From Paraburkholderia translucens (GTDB lineage Bacteria > Pseudomonadota > Gammaproteobacteria > Burkholderiales > Burkholderiaceae), in the NCBI RefSeq assembly GCF_020881035.1, contig NZ_JAJITC010000019.1, positions 44,660 through 108,659 of the forward strand: a stretch of DNA of 64,000 nucleotides, read 5' to 3'. Both the position numbers and the translations under genes were made by a program. The notes beneath the pieces are model-generated. The model was not told where the DNA came from. It made no database searches and worked only from the letters and a program-made list of their open reading frames with translations. How positions within the stretch are numbered: the first letter of the stretch is position 1; every line of letters starts with the position of its first letter. Positions 17,708-31,719 of the stretch are shown here, piece after piece.

Positions 17708-19105
17708 ATGCCACAGCACTTCGACGCAGTCGTGATCGGTACGGGACAAGGCGGTTCGCCGCTTGCGGTGCGCCTCGCTCAAAGCGGCCGTCGTACCGCG
17801 GTGATCGAACGCGCGGAGTTCGGCGGCACCTGCGTGAACGTCGGCTGCACGCCGACCAAATCCTATGTGGCGAGCGCCCGCGCGGCGCACGTGGCGCGCC
17901 ACGCGGCGCAGCTCGGCGTGCAGGTCGGGCCGGTCAGCGTCGATCTTGCGGCCGTGAAGGCGCGCAAGGACCAGATCATCGGAGCGTCGCGCAGCGGCGT
18001 CGAAAAGTGGCTGCGCGGCACGGAAAACATCACGGTGTTCAACGGCCACGCGCGTTTCACCGGCGCACGTACGCTCGCGATCAGCGGGCGCGACGGCCAA
18101 CTGCTGGACGAGCTCAGCGCCTTCGAAATCTTCATCAACACGGGCACACGTGCCGTCGTGCCGCCGCTCCAAGGCATCGAGCGGATTCCGTACTACACGA
18201 ACTCGACGCTGCTCGAACTGACCGAATTACCGAGTCATCTGGTGATCGTCGGCGGCAGCTATATCGCGCTCGAATTCGCGCAGGTGTTTCGCCGCTTCGG
18301 CAGCCGCGTCAGCGTGCTCGTGCGCGGCGAGCGCGTGCTCAACCGCGAGGATGCCGATTTCGCGGAGTCGGTGCAGAAGGTGCTCGCTCGCGATGGTGTC
18401 GAGTTCCATTTCGGCGTGCAACCGACGCGCGTCGAGCCGCATCCGCATCGTGCGAACGAGGTGTGCATCGGCTTCGAGCAGAACATTCCGGCCATGGAGG
18501 CGTCGCATTTGCTGTTGGCGACCGGCCGCGTGCCGAATACCGACGATCTCGGTCTCGACGCCGCCGGCATCGAGACCGACCGGCACGGCACGATCATCGT
18601 CGACGGCCAGTTGCGCACCAGCGTGCCGGGCGTCTGGGCGATCGGCGACGTGAACGGGCGCGGCGCGTTCACGCATACGTCCTACGACGACTACCAGATC
18701 GTCGCGGCGAACCTGCTCGACGGCGGCGCGCGCAGCGTCGACACGCGGATCATGACGTACGCCGTGTTCGTCGATCCGCCGCTCGCGCGCGTCGGCATGT
18801 CGGAGCAGGAGGTCCGCAAAAGTGGCCGCGAAGCGCTGATCGCGACGATGCCGATGTCGCGTGTGGGCCGCGCGCGCGAGCGCGGCGAAACCGACGGCTT
18901 CATGAAGGCGCTCGTGGACGCCCGCAGCAGGCGGATACTCGGCGCGGCGATTCATGGCATCGAGGGCGACGAGGCTATCCATACGTTCGTCGACATCATG
19001 ACCGCGGACGCGCCGTATCCGACCTTGCAATACGCGATGCACGTGCATCCGACGATCAGCGAGCTGGTGCCGACGCTGCTCGATGGGCTCAAACCCATGC
19101 AATGA
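17708..19105 (+). CDS. Flavin disulfide reductase, mercuric-reductase-like
   Basis: FAD- and NAD(P)H-binding pyridine nucleotide-disulfide oxidoreductase of 465 residues. It has the N-terminal GTGQGGSPLA nucleotide-binding loop, redox-active C42 and C47 in GGTCVNVGCTPTK, a central NAD(P) loop (VIVGGSYIALEFAQVFRRFG) and a C-terminal dimerisation domain with the catalytic HPTISE. It lacks the N-terminal metal-binding domain and the C-terminal vicinal cysteine pair needed for true mercuric reductase, so the substrate is unknown. A GGGAG site 7 bases before the ATG at 17708 supports this start over an upstream in-frame ATG. Confidence 0.85.
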   Translation: MPQHFDAVVIGTGQGGSPLAVRLAQSGRRTAVIERAEFGGTCVNVGCTPTKSYVASARAAHVARHAAQLGVQVGPVSVDLAAVKARKDQIIGASRSGVEKWLRGTENITVFNGHARFTGARTLAISGRDGQLLDELSAFEIFINTGTRAVVPPLQGIERIPYYTNSTLLELTELPSHLVIVGGSYIALEFAQVFRRFGSRVSVLVRGERVLNREDADFAESVQKVLARDGVEFHFGVQPTRVEPHPHRANEVCIGFEQNIPAMEASHLLLATGRVPNTDDLGLDAAGIETDRHGTIIVDGQLRTSVPGVWAIGDVNGRGAFTHTSYDDYQIVAANLLDGGARSVDTRIMTYAVFVDPPLARVGMSEQEVRKSGREALIATMPMSRVGRARERGETDGFMKALVDARSRRILGAAIHGIEGDEAIHTFVDIMTADAPYPTLQYAMHVHPTISELVPTLLDGLKPMQ

Positions 19106-19133
19106 GCGGCATCGACCCCGACTCGACACGCCC

Positions 19134-19487
19134 ATGACGAGCTCGCTCAAACCCGCACGCAGCAGCGGCAATCTGTTCGGCGCCGTCGCTCAATTGGCGG
19201 CGACGCCCGATGAGCATGTCGACGCGCTCGTCGAGCAGGGCGGCGTGACGATCGAGCGGATCGTCTCGAACGGGCAGGCGAGCCCGCCGGGCTTCTGGTA
19301 CGACAGTCCGCGCGCCGAATGGGTCGTGCTGCTCGCCGGCGCGGCGGTGCTCGAATTCGACGGCGAAACCGAGCCGCATCCGCTGAAGCCCGGCGATCAC
19401 GTGCTGATCGAAGCGCATTGCCGGCACCGCGTCGCGTGGACGAGCGACACCGGGCCAAGCGTATGGCTCGCCGTGTATTACCCCTGA
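19134..19487 (+). CDS. Cupin-domain protein
   Basis: A 117-residue single-domain cupin. The beta-barrel motifs are visible (WVVLLAGAAVLEFDGE, then LKPGDHVLIEAHCRHRVAWT), with histidines that could bind a metal. The function cannot be inferred from the fold. It starts 28 bases after the flavin reductase in the same direction and may be co-transcribed with it. The frame is open upstream but the conserved part begins near MTSSLKPARSSG. Confidence 0.72.
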   Translation: MTSSLKPARSSGNLFGAVAQLAATPDEHVDALVEQGGVTIERIVSNGQASPPGFWYDSPRAEWVVLLAGAAVLEFDGETEPHPLKPGDHVLIEAHCRHRVAWTSDTGPSVWLAVYYP

Positions 19488-19631
19488 GCCGCGGCGCATC
19501 GCGACATCCGCGCGGCCGGGTGCCGCGCATCGACAAAGCCTCGCGCCATCGCCGATAATCGGCAGCGGCGCGGCTCCCCCGCAAGGCGCGAGCGGGCTGT
19601 GCGCCGAACCGCATGGATCTCCGGGACTCGC

Positions 19632-20207
<576 letters not shown>

Positions 20208-20209
20208 GC

Positions 20210-21028
20210 ATGTTGCTCGCACTGAAGCTCGTGCTGGTGCCGGCTTTTCTTGCCGCGCTGACGGCGGCCGCGCGCGTCTGGGGACCGTCGGTCGCGGGAT
20301 GGCTCGCGGGGCTGCCGGTCGTCGCCGGGCCGATCGTGCTGCTGCTTGCGCTCGAGCGCGGGCCGGCGTTCGCGGCGCAGGCGTCGGCGGCGTCGGTGGC
20401 GGCGATCGCCGCGTCCGAGGCGTTCAATCTGGCTTATGCGTGGACCTGCCGGCGCTTCGACTGGCCGCTTGCCCTGGTCGCGGGCATGGCCGGCTGGCTC
20501 GGCGCGGCTTTGCTGCTCGTGCGGCTGCCCGGCTCGCTCGGCTGGGCGATGGCGGCGGCGTGCGTCGCCGTTGCCGTATCGCAGAGCAGCTTGCCGCGTG
20601 CGACGGGCCATGTGCCGGCAGCGCGCGTCGAGCGCGCCGATCTGGCCGTGCGGATGCTCGCAGGCGCGCTGCTGACGCTCGCGGTAACGACGGCCTCAGC
20701 CTCGATGGGCGCGGTGTGGAGTGGCGTGCTGTCGGTATTTCCGCTGCTCGGCATCGTGCTCGCGGTGTCGGCGCAGCGCTCGCATGGCGCGGACTTCGTC
20801 GCGCTGCTGATGCGCGGCATGGCGGTCGGGCGCGGCTCGTTCGCGGCGTTCTTCGCGGTGACGGCAGCGCTGTTGCCGCAATACGGCGTGGCGACCGGGT
20901 TTGCGTGCGCGGCGGTGGTTTCGGTCGTCGTGCAGGGGTTGACCCGCCGCTGGCTGGCCGGGCCGCGGCGCGCGCAGGCGGCGCCGCGAGAGCTGGCCGG
21001 GCCGCAGGCGGAGCGAGGCTGCGCATGA
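20210..21028 (+). CDS. Multi-span membrane protein of unknown function
   Basis: A 272-residue, very hydrophobic protein with about eight to nine predicted membrane spans and a basic, proline-rich cytoplasmic tail (RRWLAGPRRAQAAPREL). I do not recognise a family. Polar patches are few, with ERGPAF near the third span and RSHGAD near the seventh. It starts 2 bases after the TMEM175-like gene and overlaps the phosphodiesterase gene by 4 bases, so the three are probably one transcript and may act together at the membrane. Confidence 0.7.
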   Translation: MLLALKLVLVPAFLAALTAAARVWGPSVAGWLAGLPVVAGPIVLLLALERGPAFAAQASAASVAAIAASEAFNLAYAWTCRRFDWPLALVAGMAGWLGAALLLVRLPGSLGWAMAAACVAVAVSQSSLPRATGHVPAARVERADLAVRMLAGALLTLAVTTASASMGAVWSGVLSVFPLLGIVLAVSAQRSHGADFVALLMRGMAVGRGSFAAFFAVTAALLPQYGVATGFACAAVVSVVVQGLTRRWLAGPRRAQAAPRELAGPQAERGCA

Positions 21029-21513
21029 CTTCACGCCGGGTGCCTTCGACTGCTACCCGTATCGGGCTCATATCCGATACGCACAACCTCGTGCGTCCCG
21101 AGGCGATGCGCTACCTCGACGGCTGCGACGCTATCATTCACGCGGGCGACATCTGCAACACGGACGTGCTCGACAAGCTCGCGAAGATCGCGCCGCTCAC
21201 CGCAGTGCGCGGCAACAACGATAGCGGCGAGTGGGCCGCATCGCTGCCGACGCATGCGAGGCTGACCGTGCAGCAGGTGACGATTCTCGTCGTGCACGAT
21301 ATCGCCGATCTCGACTGCGCGCCGCGCGACGAGGGCGTTCGCGTCGTGGTGAGCGGCCATTCGCACAAGCCGTCGATCGCCGAGCGCGACGGCGTGCTGT
21401 ATGTCAATCCGGGCAGCGCGGGGCCGCGGCGCTTCAAGCTGCCGGTGTGCGCGGGAACGCTGATGGTCGAGGGCGAGCAGGTCCGTGCAACGTTCGATTC
21501 GCTGCTGACATAA
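21025..21513 (+). CDS. YfcE/MJ0936-type metallophosphodiesterase
   Basis: A 162-residue calcineurin-like phosphoesterase. Metal-binding motifs are all visible: DTHN (residues 18-21), HAGDI, GNND and GHSHKP near the C-terminus, preceded by VVHD. Relatives such as E. coli YfcE hydrolyse phosphodiesters with manganese; the physiological substrate is not known. The ATG at 21025 overlaps the membrane-protein stop by 4 bases. The stop codon runs into a shared terminator hairpin. Confidence 0.85.
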   Translation: MTSRRVPSTATRIGLISDTHNLVRPEAMRYLDGCDAIIHAGDICNTDVLDKLAKIAPLTAVRGNNDSGEWAASLPTHARLTVQQVTILVVHDIADLDCAPRDEGVRVVVSGHSHKPSIAERDGVLYVNPGSAGPRRFKLPVCAGTLMVEGEQVRATFDSLLT

Positions 21514-21545
21514 AAAAAGCGAGCCGGCGAAACTCGCCGGCCCGC
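21512..21545 (-). terminator. Rho-independent terminator between convergent genes
   Basis: GCGAGCCGGCGA (21519-21530) and TCGCCGGCCCGC (21534-21545) form a stem with a 3-base loop. Seven A bases at 21512-21518 become a U-tract on the minus strand, so it mainly ends the proP-like transcript, though it may also slow the yfcE-like one. Confidence 0.85.
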
Positions 21546-21580
21546 TTCGACACTAGGTTTGCGGGGAATCAGCGCGCGGG

Positions 21581-23050
21581 TCAGGCACGCGCGGTCGCAG
21601 CCGCCGCGAACTGTTCATCCATCTCGTCGGCCTCGCGCTCGCCGCGCAGCACCGCGTGCGCTTCGGCGCGCGTCGCGACGCACGGACCGGAGCCGAGCAG
21701 CGGCTTGCGCGCGGTTTCGCGCAACGCGAGCACCGACGCGACGCCGATCAGCGATGCGCCCATCAGGTAGTACGCGGGCATCATCAGGTTGCCGGTCCGC
21801 TCGACGAGCCATGCGGTCACGAGCGGCGTCGTACCGCCGAACAGCGACACCGAGATGTTGAAGCCGATCGCGAGCGCGCCGTAGCGGATTCTGGTCGGGA
21901 ACAGCGCCGGCAGCGCCGACGGCATCACGCCCGTGAAGCACGACAGCAGCATCCCGAGAATCATCAACCCGCCGAACACCGGCAGCACCGTGCCCATGCG
22001 AATCAGCAGCAGCGCGGGAATCGACAGCGCGAACAGACCCACGCAGCCGAGCAGCATCACCGGCTTGCGGCCGATCGCGTCGGACAGACGGCCGGCGGCG
22101 AGCGTCATCGGCATCATCAGAATCATGACGAGCAGCACGAGGAACAGACCGTGCGTTTCGTTGAAGTGCAGCGTCGCCGACAGATAGCTCGGCAGATACG
22201 ACAGCGCCATGTAGTCCGTCACGTTGAAGATCAGCACGAGGCCGACGCACAGCAGCAGCGGCTTCCATTGCTGCGTGAGCAGTTGACGGAACGGCTGCCT
22301 GGGCAGCGCGCGGTCTTCGGCTTCGCGCGCTTCGGCCTGCTTCCTGAACGCCGGCGTCTCCTCGAGCTTCATGCGGATGTAGAGACCCATCAGGCCGAGC
22401 GGACCGGCGATCAGGAACGGAACACGCCAGCCCCAGGACAGCAGCGCGTCGGTCGACAGTGTCGCCGTCAGCAGCGCGACCGTGCCCGCGCCGAGCACAT
22501 AGCCGATCAGCGTGCCGAATTCGAGGAAGCTGCCCATGAAGCCGCGGCGCTTGTCGGTCGAGAATTCGGCGATGAAGGTCGCGGCGCCGCCGTACTCGCC
22601 GCCGGTCGAAAAGCCCTGCACGAGGCGCGCGAGCAGCAACAGCGCTGGCGCGAGAATGCCGATCGTCGCGTAGTTGGGGATCAGGCCGATCGCGAAGGTG
22701 CCCGCGGCCATCATGATCATCGTCATTGCCAATACGCGCTGACGGCCGATGCGGTCGCCGAGCGGCCCGAACACCATGCCGCCGATCGGCCGCACGAGAA
22801 ACGCCGCGGCAAACGTGCCGAACGTCGCGATGAGCTGAGCCGACGGGCTCGACGACGGGAAGAACACCTTGCCGAGCGTGACCGCGATATAGCTGTACAC
22901 GCCGAAGTCGAACCATTCCATCGCGTTGCCGAGCGCCATGGCGCCGACTGCCCGCTTCAGGAGGGAGTGATCGACGACGGTGATGTCGTCGAGAGAAAGG
23001 CGTTGTTCGTGTTTGCGAGGTTGCCAGAAGCCGTTGCTGGAAGCGGTCAA
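21581..23050 (-). CDS. ProP-like MFS osmolyte/dicarboxylate transporter
   Basis: Proton-coupled major facilitator of the metabolite:H+ symporter family (ProP, KgtP, ShiA). The 489-residue protein has about 12 spans, the family opening LGNAMEWFDFGVYSYIAV, the loop 2-3 motif GPLGDRIGRQRVL and GYGGAA-like EYGGAATFIAEF. Proline/betaine uptake is the most likely role, but the substrate is not fixed by these motifs and there is no long C-terminal coiled coil as in E. coli ProP. A GGAG 8 bases upstream supports a TTG start at 23050; the frame is open for 130 more codons upstream without similarity. Confidence 0.82.
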   Translation of the reverse strand: MTASSNGFWQPRKHEQRLSLDDITVVDHSLLKRAVGAMALGNAMEWFDFGVYSYIAVTLGKVFFPSSSPSAQLIATFGTFAAAFLVRPIGGMVFGPLGDRIGRQRVLAMTMIMMAAGTFAIGLIPNYATIGILAPALLLLARLVQGFSTGGEYGGAATFIAEFSTDKRRGFMGSFLEFGTLIGYVLGAGTVALLTATLSTDALLSWGWRVPFLIAGPLGLMGLYIRMKLEETPAFRKQAEAREAEDRALPRQPFRQLLTQQWKPLLLCVGLVLIFNVTDYMALSYLPSYLSATLHFNETHGLFLVLLVMILMMPMTLAAGRLSDAIGRKPVMLLGCVGLFALSIPALLLIRMGTVLPVFGGLMILGMLLSCFTGVMPSALPALFPTRIRYGALAIGFNISVSLFGGTTPLVTAWLVERTGNLMMPAYYLMGASLIGVASVLALRETARKPLLGSGPCVATRAEAHAVLRGEREADEMDEQFAAAATARA

Positions 23051-23540
23051 GGTTAGAACTCCAATGACTGCGACGAAACTCGTGATGCGTTCCGCCTCGG
23101 TTGCTGGAAGTGCAATTTCGCGAATAAGGCGAGGGCATCCGCGGCACCGGATGGCCGGCGGCGTAACGGAGGGCGAAAAAAGAAAACGCCCGTGCCTCGC
23201 GACCAGGTCGCGAAAAAACACTCGTCTAGATTGTGCTGACTGTTGCACCTGCGTGGCCGTGGAAGGGGGGCAGATGCACGAAGGACGCAGGGTTGGCCGC
23301 AAGCATGGCCCATGCGCCGCTGAAGGCTTGAAACGAAAAAGGCCGATCTTGAATTTGCCGCCGAGGCGGGGAAACGACCGACGAGCCTTCCTGTTTAAAA
23401 ACAGCTCGCTTGAGGATGACGCCCGCGCACTGATACGCACGGTGAGTCAACTCGAAACGAACGCGAATGAAGGTGAGTTGATGTTGAAAGGACGCACATG
23501 TTAGCACGATGACGGAGGATCGTGTAAGCGGCCTTGAGGC
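23051..23540. other. Long gene-free upstream region
   Basis: About 490 bases between the proP-like start and the yggX terminator. No convincing gene on either strand. On the minus strand TTACAC, 18 bases, TAACAT (ending near 23498) could be a promoter, which would leave a leader of about 440 bases. Confidence 0.35.
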
Positions 23541-23541
23541 G

Positions 23542-23572
23542 AAAAAAACCGCGCTCGCGGCGCGGATTTTTT
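23542..23572 (-). terminator. Rho-independent terminator after yggX
   Basis: CCGCGC (23549-23554) and GCGCGG (23560-23565) form a stem flanked by seven A bases on one side and six T bases on the other, so it can act in both directions. It follows yggX and isolates it from the transporter gene. Confidence 0.85.
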
Positions 23573-23623
23573 GACGTGCGGTGAGTTCGGGTGACGGGTC
23601 GTGTCGTTCCCGTCGAGGGCGGC

Positions 23624-23896
23624 TCAGGCCGACGGCGGCACGTAGCCCGATGCGGTGTCCGCGCCTTCGCCGAAGAAGAACTTTTCGGTCTGCTTCATCA
23701 GATATTGACGCGCGCGCGGATCGGCCATGTTTAGACGGTTTTCGTTGATCAGCATGGTCTGCTGCTTCAACCAGGCCTGCCAGGCTTCCTTGGAAATGCT
23801 TTCGTAGATCCGCTTGCCGAGTTCGCCCGGCAGCGGCGGGAAATCGAGGCCTTCGGCTTCCTTGCCGAGCTTCGCGCATTGAACCATACGAGTCAT
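23624..23896 (-). CDS. yggX: Fe(2+)-trafficking protein YggX
   Basis: A 90-residue cytoplasmic protein of the YggX family, implicated in iron traffic and protection of Fe-S clusters from oxidation. The sequence begins MTRMVQCAKLGKEAEGLDFPPLPGELGKRI, with the conserved C7, and shows the family segment WQAWLKQQTMLINENRLN. Its length equals that of E. coli YggX. It lies 77 bases downstream of argA on the same strand and is followed by a strong terminator, so it probably shares the argA transcript. Confidence 0.96.
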   Translation of the reverse strand: MTRMVQCAKLGKEAEGLDFPPLPGELGKRIYESISKEAWQAWLKQQTMLINENRLNMADPRARQYLMKQTEKFFFGEGADTASGYVPPSA

Positions 23897-23973
23897 GCTG
23901 TGCTTCTCCTGTAATCGTGTTGGGACGGGCAGACGACGCCTGTTCGGATCAGATGGGGGCGATCACCGGACAC

Positions 23974-25362
23974 TCAAAGCTGTTTCATCAGCACGAGTGA
24001 CTTGCGCTGCCAGTTGTAGAGCCGGCGGCGGTCTTCGGGCAGGTCGTCGACCGTTGCCTTGACGAAGCCGCGCTTGAGGAACCAGTGTTCGGTGCGCGTG
24101 GTGAGCACGAAGATGCGCGTGAGGCCGCGCGCCCGCGCGCGCTGCTCGATGCGCTTGAGCAGGCGCTCGCCGTCGCCGGTGCCTTGCGCTTCGGGCGCGA
24201 CCGTCAGGCACGCCATTTCACCGATGCGCTCCTGCGAATACGGATAGAGTGCCGCGCAGCCGAACAGCACGCCGTCGTGCTCGATCACCGAGAAATGGTC
24301 GATGTCGCGCTCGATCTGGTGACGGCCGCGCCGCACCAGCGTACCGTCCGCTTCGAGCGGCTCGATCAGCGCGAGAATGCCGCCGACGTCGTCCGGCGTG
24401 GCTTCGCGCAGGCTTTCGAGGTTCTCGTACGAGATCATCGTGCCGACGCCATCGTGCAGGAACAGTTCGAGCAGCAGGCTGCCGTCGAGCGCGTACGGGA
24501 TGATGTGCGCGCGCGGCACGCCGCCGCGGCAGGCGCGGATCGAATGCTTGAGGTAAAACCCGGCGTCGCCGATGACTTCGCCGCTTTCGTGCAACTTGTA
24601 CGCGTCGTCGAGCGACAGTTCGCGGATCAGTTCGGCGCCGCTTTCGCCGGCTTCCATCAGGCCCGGTGTTTCGGTCAGGAACACGATCTTGTCGGCGCGC
24701 AGCGCGATTGCCGCGGCCGAGGCGACGTCTTCCATCGACAGATTGAATGCCTCGCCGGTGGGCGAGAAGCCGAGCGGCGACAGCAGCACCAGCTTGCGGC
24801 TCGCGAGTGAGTGGCGGATCGAATCCGCGTCGATCTTGCGCACGAGGCCCGTGTGCTGGAAGTCGACGCCGTCCAGAATGCCGACCGGGCGCGCCGTGAC
24901 GAAGTTGCCCGACACGACGCTGATGTGCGCGTGCGCCATGGGCGTGTTCGGCAAGCCCTGGCTGATCGCGGCCTCGATGTCGAGACGCACTTCGCCGGCC
25001 GCTTCCTTCGCGGACTCCAGTGCCCGCGCGTCGGTGATGCGCATGCCGTGCGAAAACTCCGATTCGACGCCGTGCAGGCTCATCTGCTCCTCGACCTGCG
25101 GGCGCGAGCCGTGCACGAGCACGATCTGGATGCCCATTGCCTGCAGCAGCGCGATGTCCGACACCAGCGCATTCAGCAACCCCTGATGCACCACTTCGCC
25201 GCCGAAACCGACGACGAACGTCTTGTTGCGGAACGCGTGGATATACGGTGCGACTGAACGCATCCAGTCGACGAATTGCGCGTGCTGGGCGAGGGTCTCC
25301 GGCGAGTCGGTGGGGGCCGGAACGCTCGCGGGCGCGGGGACGAGGTCGGTTTGGGAATTCAT
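23974..25362 (-). CDS. argA: N-acetylglutamate synthase ArgA
   Basis: First enzyme of arginine synthesis: acetyl-CoA plus glutamate to N-acetylglutamate. The 462-residue protein has an amino-acid-kinase-like domain (about 30-310, FVVGFGGEVV, IQIVLVHGSRPQVEEQM) and a C-terminal GNAT acetyltransferase domain (about 315-462, AVAPEAQGTGDGERLL-type CoA loop). This fused form is usual in proteobacteria. The ATG at 25362 begins MNSQTDLVP; there is no Shine-Dalgarno sequence, only CCCCGGC, and a TATAAT lies just upstream (see the divergent promoter). It is divergent from hrpA with only 23 bases between the starts. Confidence 0.95.
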   Translation of the reverse strand: MNSQTDLVPAPASVPAPTDSPETLAQHAQFVDWMRSVAPYIHAFRNKTFVVGFGGEVVHQGLLNALVSDIALLQAMGIQIVLVHGSRPQVEEQMSLHGVESEFSHGMRITDARALESAKEAAGEVRLDIEAAISQGLPNTPMAHAHISVVSGNFVTARPVGILDGVDFQHTGLVRKIDADSIRHSLASRKLVLLSPLGFSPTGEAFNLSMEDVASAAAIALRADKIVFLTETPGLMEAGESGAELIRELSLDDAYKLHESGEVIGDAGFYLKHSIRACRGGVPRAHIIPYALDGSLLLELFLHDGVGTMISYENLESLREATPDDVGGILALIEPLEADGTLVRRGRHQIERDIDHFSVIEHDGVLFGCAALYPYSQERIGEMACLTVAPEAQGTGDGERLLKRIEQRARARGLTRIFVLTTRTEHWFLKRGFVKATVDDLPEDRRRLYNWQRKSLVLMKQL

Positions 25363-25369
25363 GCCGGGG

Positions 25370-25377
25370 ATTATAAT
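25370..25377. promoter_or_regulatory. Palindromic -10 element shared by argA and hrpA
   Basis: ATTATAAT is its own reverse complement, so it supplies TATAAT on both strands. It lies 7 bases upstream of the argA ATG and 8 bases upstream of the hrpA ATG. A -35-like TTGGGA is at 25351-25356 for the plus strand with a short 15-base spacing; none is clear on the minus strand. Confidence 0.5.
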
Positions 25378-25385
25378 GCGCCCCC

Positions 25386-29483
<4,098 letters not shown>

Positions 29484-29505
29484 AGTCATGGCGTTCGAAC
29501 TGATG

Positions 29506-31719
29506 TCACCAATGCATCCCCGCTCCGATCGATGCGCCGAACTGCCCGCGAGAATCAGTGCTGCCCTGGACTTTGTAGATCCACTTGCCGGTGTCCGATA
29601 ACTGCGACACGCTGATCGCTAGCGCCGATTGTCCGCCGTACGTGCCGCCTCCCATGGCGACCATGCCGTGTCCCGGCAGGACCGCTTGCGGCAAGCCGGC
29701 CATCGCGAGCGCCGCTGCGGTGCCGCCATAGCTATCCCGGCGGGCCGAGCGGATCTGGTCATCGGTATAGCGATTTGCCTCGCTGATCGCGCCACTCACG
29801 CTTTGCTGCAACTGATTGACGTTGACCGCATCGGTGCCTCGCACGCCGGCCGCGACGTTGGTGATCTGGCGCTCCTGGCCTGCCGTGCCGACCGATACGG
29901 TGTTCGCGCGCTCTGCGACTGAGCCTTGGCCCAACGCTACCGAGTTGTCGGCGCTCGCGCTGGCTGCGGCGCCAAGCGCCGTAGCGTTGTTGCCGCTGGC
30001 GATGGCATTCGCTCCGGTGGCAATGGCGTTTGCGCCGCTCGCCTGCGCGTTCGCTCCAGCCGCGATTGCGTGCGAGCCCGAGGCTTGCGCGCTTTCGGTC
30101 GCGCTATCGCCTGCCGCGTTGACCAACGCGCTCGGCGAGCCGATCGCCGCGTTATTGATTGCGCCCTCGAGCGCCGCATTCAACTGGCCGAGGTTGACCG
30201 CGTCGGAGGCCAGCACGCCGTCCGCGACGTTATGGATGACGGTGCCGTCCGTTGAATCGCCACCGAGCGTCACGCTATTCCAGTTGATGCTGCCGTCCGC
30301 GTTCGTGTCGTACATGAGCGCTCCGTCGAGCTTCGCTGCAGTCGCGCTGCTCTGGTCGCTCAAGGCTTTCAACTGCGCGACGTTGACCGCGTCGGTGTCG
30401 GCGGTGCCGGCCGCGACGTTGGTAATCTGGCGCTCGTTGCCTGCTGAACCGACCGACACGGTGCCCGCGCGGTCGGCAATCGAGCCTTGGCCAAGCGCGA
30501 CGGAGTTCGCCGCTAGCGCGCTCGCGTTGTAACCAATCGACAGCGCGCTTTCGGCGGCTGCGACGGCGCCCGCGCCGATCGCGGTCGAACCCGTGCCGTT
30601 CGCGCTGGCGTTCGTGCCGAACGCCGTTGTGCCGGTGCCCGTCGCGCTGGCGTTGCTGCCCGCGGCGAGCGCGTGTGTGCCGTCGGCGAGCGCGTCGTTG
30701 GAGCCGTCGACCGGATCGTAGGCGCTGAAGTAGTGCAGCGCGCCGCTTTGAGCAAGTGCATCGACCTTTCCGTCGACGGCGCTCAACTGGCTTACGTTGA
30801 CGGCGTCGGTGGGCGCCGCGCCCGCGGCGACGTTCGTCATGCGACGCTCGTTATTCGCCGAGCCGAGCGAAACTTCGCCGGTCGGGGTGGCGGCCGCAAT
30901 CGGCGTGACGCCCGTTCCCGCGGGTGCAAACGCGCTTTGCGCGAGATCGGCCGTGGTGCTCGAATTGGCGCCCAAGGCAACGCTATTGCCGGCGCTCGCG
31001 TTCGCGTCGTTTCCAAGCGCGATCGCCCCGGCGCCCGCGGCCGTGGCGCCAAAACCGATTGCGCTCGCGTAGGCGCCGCTCGCCTGTGCGGCCGCGCCGA
31101 GTGCGATGGCGCCGAGGCCGCTGACGAGGGCATTACTGCCAAGCGCGACGCTCGCGTCCGAGAGCGCCGAGGCCCATGCTCCGGCGGCAAGGGCACTGGT
31201 GCCGCCGGCTTGCGCGAGATAACCGAGTGCGGTCGATCCGACGCTGGTCGCCGTGGACAGAGAGCCGAACGCAGAGGCGGCCGGGTTTGCCGCGATTGAA
31301 CCGGAGCCCGTTGCAACGGAGTCGAGGCCGAGCGCCGCTGCGTTCAGGCCGATTGCGGTTGCGCGTTGCGCCTGGGCACTCGCAAACGACCCGAAGGCGC
31401 TCGCGCCTTCGCCTTGCGCGGAAGAGGAGGCTCCTATGGTGACGGCGCCGTCGCCTTGGGCCGAGGCGTTCACGCCTACCGCGATCGCGCCGTCGTTTTG
31501 CGCATTCGCCTGCCAGCCGGCCGCCAACGATGAGTTGCCGCTGGCCGTGGCCTCTGCACCTATTGCGACCGCGACGTCGCCGGGCGCGCTGGCCGTACCT
31601 AGCTCAATGGAATCGAACCCGGCGCCGCTCGCTTCCGTGACGTAGAGGGCCGCCGCTATAGAAACGCTCGCCGCGCTTCGGACCGCACGGGAAATGAGAG
31701 ATATATTTTTGTTCGTCAA
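29506..31719 (-). CDS. Trimeric autotransporter adhesin (YadA-like)
   Basis: Outer-membrane trimeric adhesin of 737 residues. Signal peptide about 1-33; head of YadA-type repeats of the pattern SxAxGxxAxAxG/AxAIG (about 40-280, 335-415, 545-605); four neck motifs of the DAVN type (APTDAVNVSQL, DTDAVNVAQL, ASDAVNLGQL, GTDAVNVNQL); short stalk; and a C-terminal membrane anchor of about 70 residues (from SARRDSYGGTAAALAMAGL) ending in tryptophan. The start is a TTG at 31719, fixed by a GGAGG site (31728-31732) 8 bases upstream. It is convergent with hrpA. The target surface is unknown. Head repeats invite recombination and length change. Confidence 0.93.
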   Translation of the reverse strand: MTNKNISLISRAVRSAASVSIAAALYVTEASGAGFDSIELGTASAPGDVAVAIGAEATASGNSSLAAGWQANAQNDGAIAVGVNASAQGDGAVTIGASSSAQGEGASAFGSFASAQAQRATAIGLNAAALGLDSVATGSGSIAANPAASAFGSLSTATSVGSTALGYLAQAGGTSALAAGAWASALSDASVALGSNALVSGLGAIALGAAAQASGAYASAIGFGATAAGAGAIALGNDANASAGNSVALGANSSTTADLAQSAFAPAGTGVTPIAAATPTGEVSLGSANNERRMTNVAAGAAPTDAVNVSQLSAVDGKVDALAQSGALHYFSAYDPVDGSNDALADGTHALAAGSNASATGTGTTAFGTNASANGTGSTAIGAGAVAAAESALSIGYNASALAANSVALGQGSIADRAGTVSVGSAGNERQITNVAAGTADTDAVNVAQLKALSDQSSATAAKLDGALMYDTNADGSINWNSVTLGGDSTDGTVIHNVADGVLASDAVNLGQLNAALEGAINNAAIGSPSALVNAAGDSATESAQASGSHAIAAGANAQASGANAIATGANAIASGNNATALGAAASASADNSVALGQGSVAERANTVSVGTAGQERQITNVAAGVRGTDAVNVNQLQQSVSGAISEANRYTDDQIRSARRDSYGGTAAALAMAGLPQAVLPGHGMVAMGGGTYGGQSALAISVSQLSDTGKWIYKVQGSTDSRGQFGASIGAGMHW

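Noticed and set aside
17708..19105. Mercuric reductase (merA) and mercury resistance
   Set aside because: No N-terminal heavy-metal domain, no C-terminal cysteine pair and no other mer gene nearby; kept as a general flavin disulfide reductase.
23051..23440. Extra 130 codons at the start of the ProP-like transporter
   Set aside because: The added residues lack transporter character, and a good ribosome site sits at the TTG at 23050.
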